Part shown: one piece after another, positions 30,084 to 30,181 of the stretch
Position numbering within the stretch: position 1 is the first letter of the stretch
Layout: each line of letters begins with the position of its first letter
Origin: a virus
DNA length: 30,181 bases
Direction: 5' to 3' (one strand)
IMG/VR virus record: IMGVR_UViG_3300005910_000021
Span: 1 to 30,181 of that record
Program-made: the position numbers and the translations under genes
Notes under the pieces: generated by a model
The model's database searches: none
What the model saw: only the letters and a program-made list of their open reading frames with translations
What the model was told of the DNA's origin: nothing

Positions 30084-30181
30084 CCTTCCTCCTCTGAAAA
30101 CAAGCTGTCCTTATTATCTTTAACAATTTCATCCTTATCATATACTTCCCTCTTATGATACAGGCTCTCCAACTCTTTGTA
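30080..30181 (-). CDS. C-terminal end of an upstream gene, cut by window edge
   Basis: The last 33 residues (starting YKELESLYHKREVYDKDE, ending SEEEG) and TGA of a gene that begins outside the window. Acidic and helical. Its stop overlaps the repeat-protein ATG. Too short to identify. Confidence 0.6.
   Translation of the reverse strand, partial: YKELESLYHKREVYDKDEIVKDNKDSLFSEEEG

Noticed and set aside
1-30181. Plus-strand ORFs throughout the window
   Set aside because: All are antisense to better supported minus-strand genes, have low-complexity Phe/Leu/Ser-rich translations and lack ribosome binding sites.

Overview
The window is a strongly AT-rich, gene-dense stretch of a large tailed-phage genome. 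Every supported protein gene, the one RNA gene, all four promoters and the one terminator lie on the minus strand, so the window reads right to left. Genes are packed with 1-14 nt overlaps or gaps, often as ATGA stop/start overlaps, and many ribosome binding sites lie inside the end of the upstream gene. Phage hallmarks are a T4 gp32-type single-stranded DNA-binding protein, a T4 RNase H-type 5' nuclease, a zinc-finger/TOPRIM primase, homing endonucleases and dozens of small orphan genes. No head, tail or packaging gene is recognisable. The host cannot be named. The promoters (TTTACA, 17 bp, TATAAT) and AGGAGG-type ribosome binding sites fit the vegetative machinery of a low-GC bacterium.

Layout from right to left. 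30181-24822: a protein with 23-residue WFLNGK repeats, NAD-dependent DNA ligase, small zinc-finger and orphan genes, an HNH nuclease and a glycosyltransferase. 24821-21917: a promoter, then small genes, a von Willebrand A (VWA) protein and zinc-ribbon orphans. 21964-20124: a promoter, a 49-residue gene, the gp32-like protein, two small genes that share a C-terminal tail and a 24-bp repeat, and a strong terminator. 20120-14993: a promoter, a small protein, a DUF5320-type protein, a complete tmRNA gene, three larger orphans, a PD-(D/E)XK nuclease and small orphans. 14971-12302: a promoter, the 5' nuclease, then a run of small Cys-rich proteins. 12305-6929: thymidylate synthase, an HNH homing endonuclease, class II (B12-dependent) ribonucleotide reductase and N-formylglutamate amidohydrolase. 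6945-1: a frameshifted acetyltransferase-like gene, a small HTH protein, a second HNH endonuclease, DNA primase, a GT9-like protein, a membrane coiled-coil/lipoprotein pair that could be spanins, an FmdB-type zinc ribbon and a truncated GIY-YIG endonuclease.

Working together, class II reductase and thymidylate synthase supply deoxynucleotides. Primase, gp32-like protein, 5' nuclease, ligase and the PD-(D/E)XK nuclease cover priming, strand protection, primer removal, sealing and junction or end processing. The tmRNA would rescue stalled ribosomes with its own tag (ADDYNYEYAMAA). Several proteins start with a T4-like capsid-targeting motif and may be packaged in the head.

The most notable items are the phage tmRNA inside a protein operon, two HNH genes with near-identical C-terminal halves whose last codons supply the ribosome binding site of the next gene, a -1 frameshift splitting an acetyltransferase-like gene, and two mini-ORFs that copy the starts of neighbouring genes.
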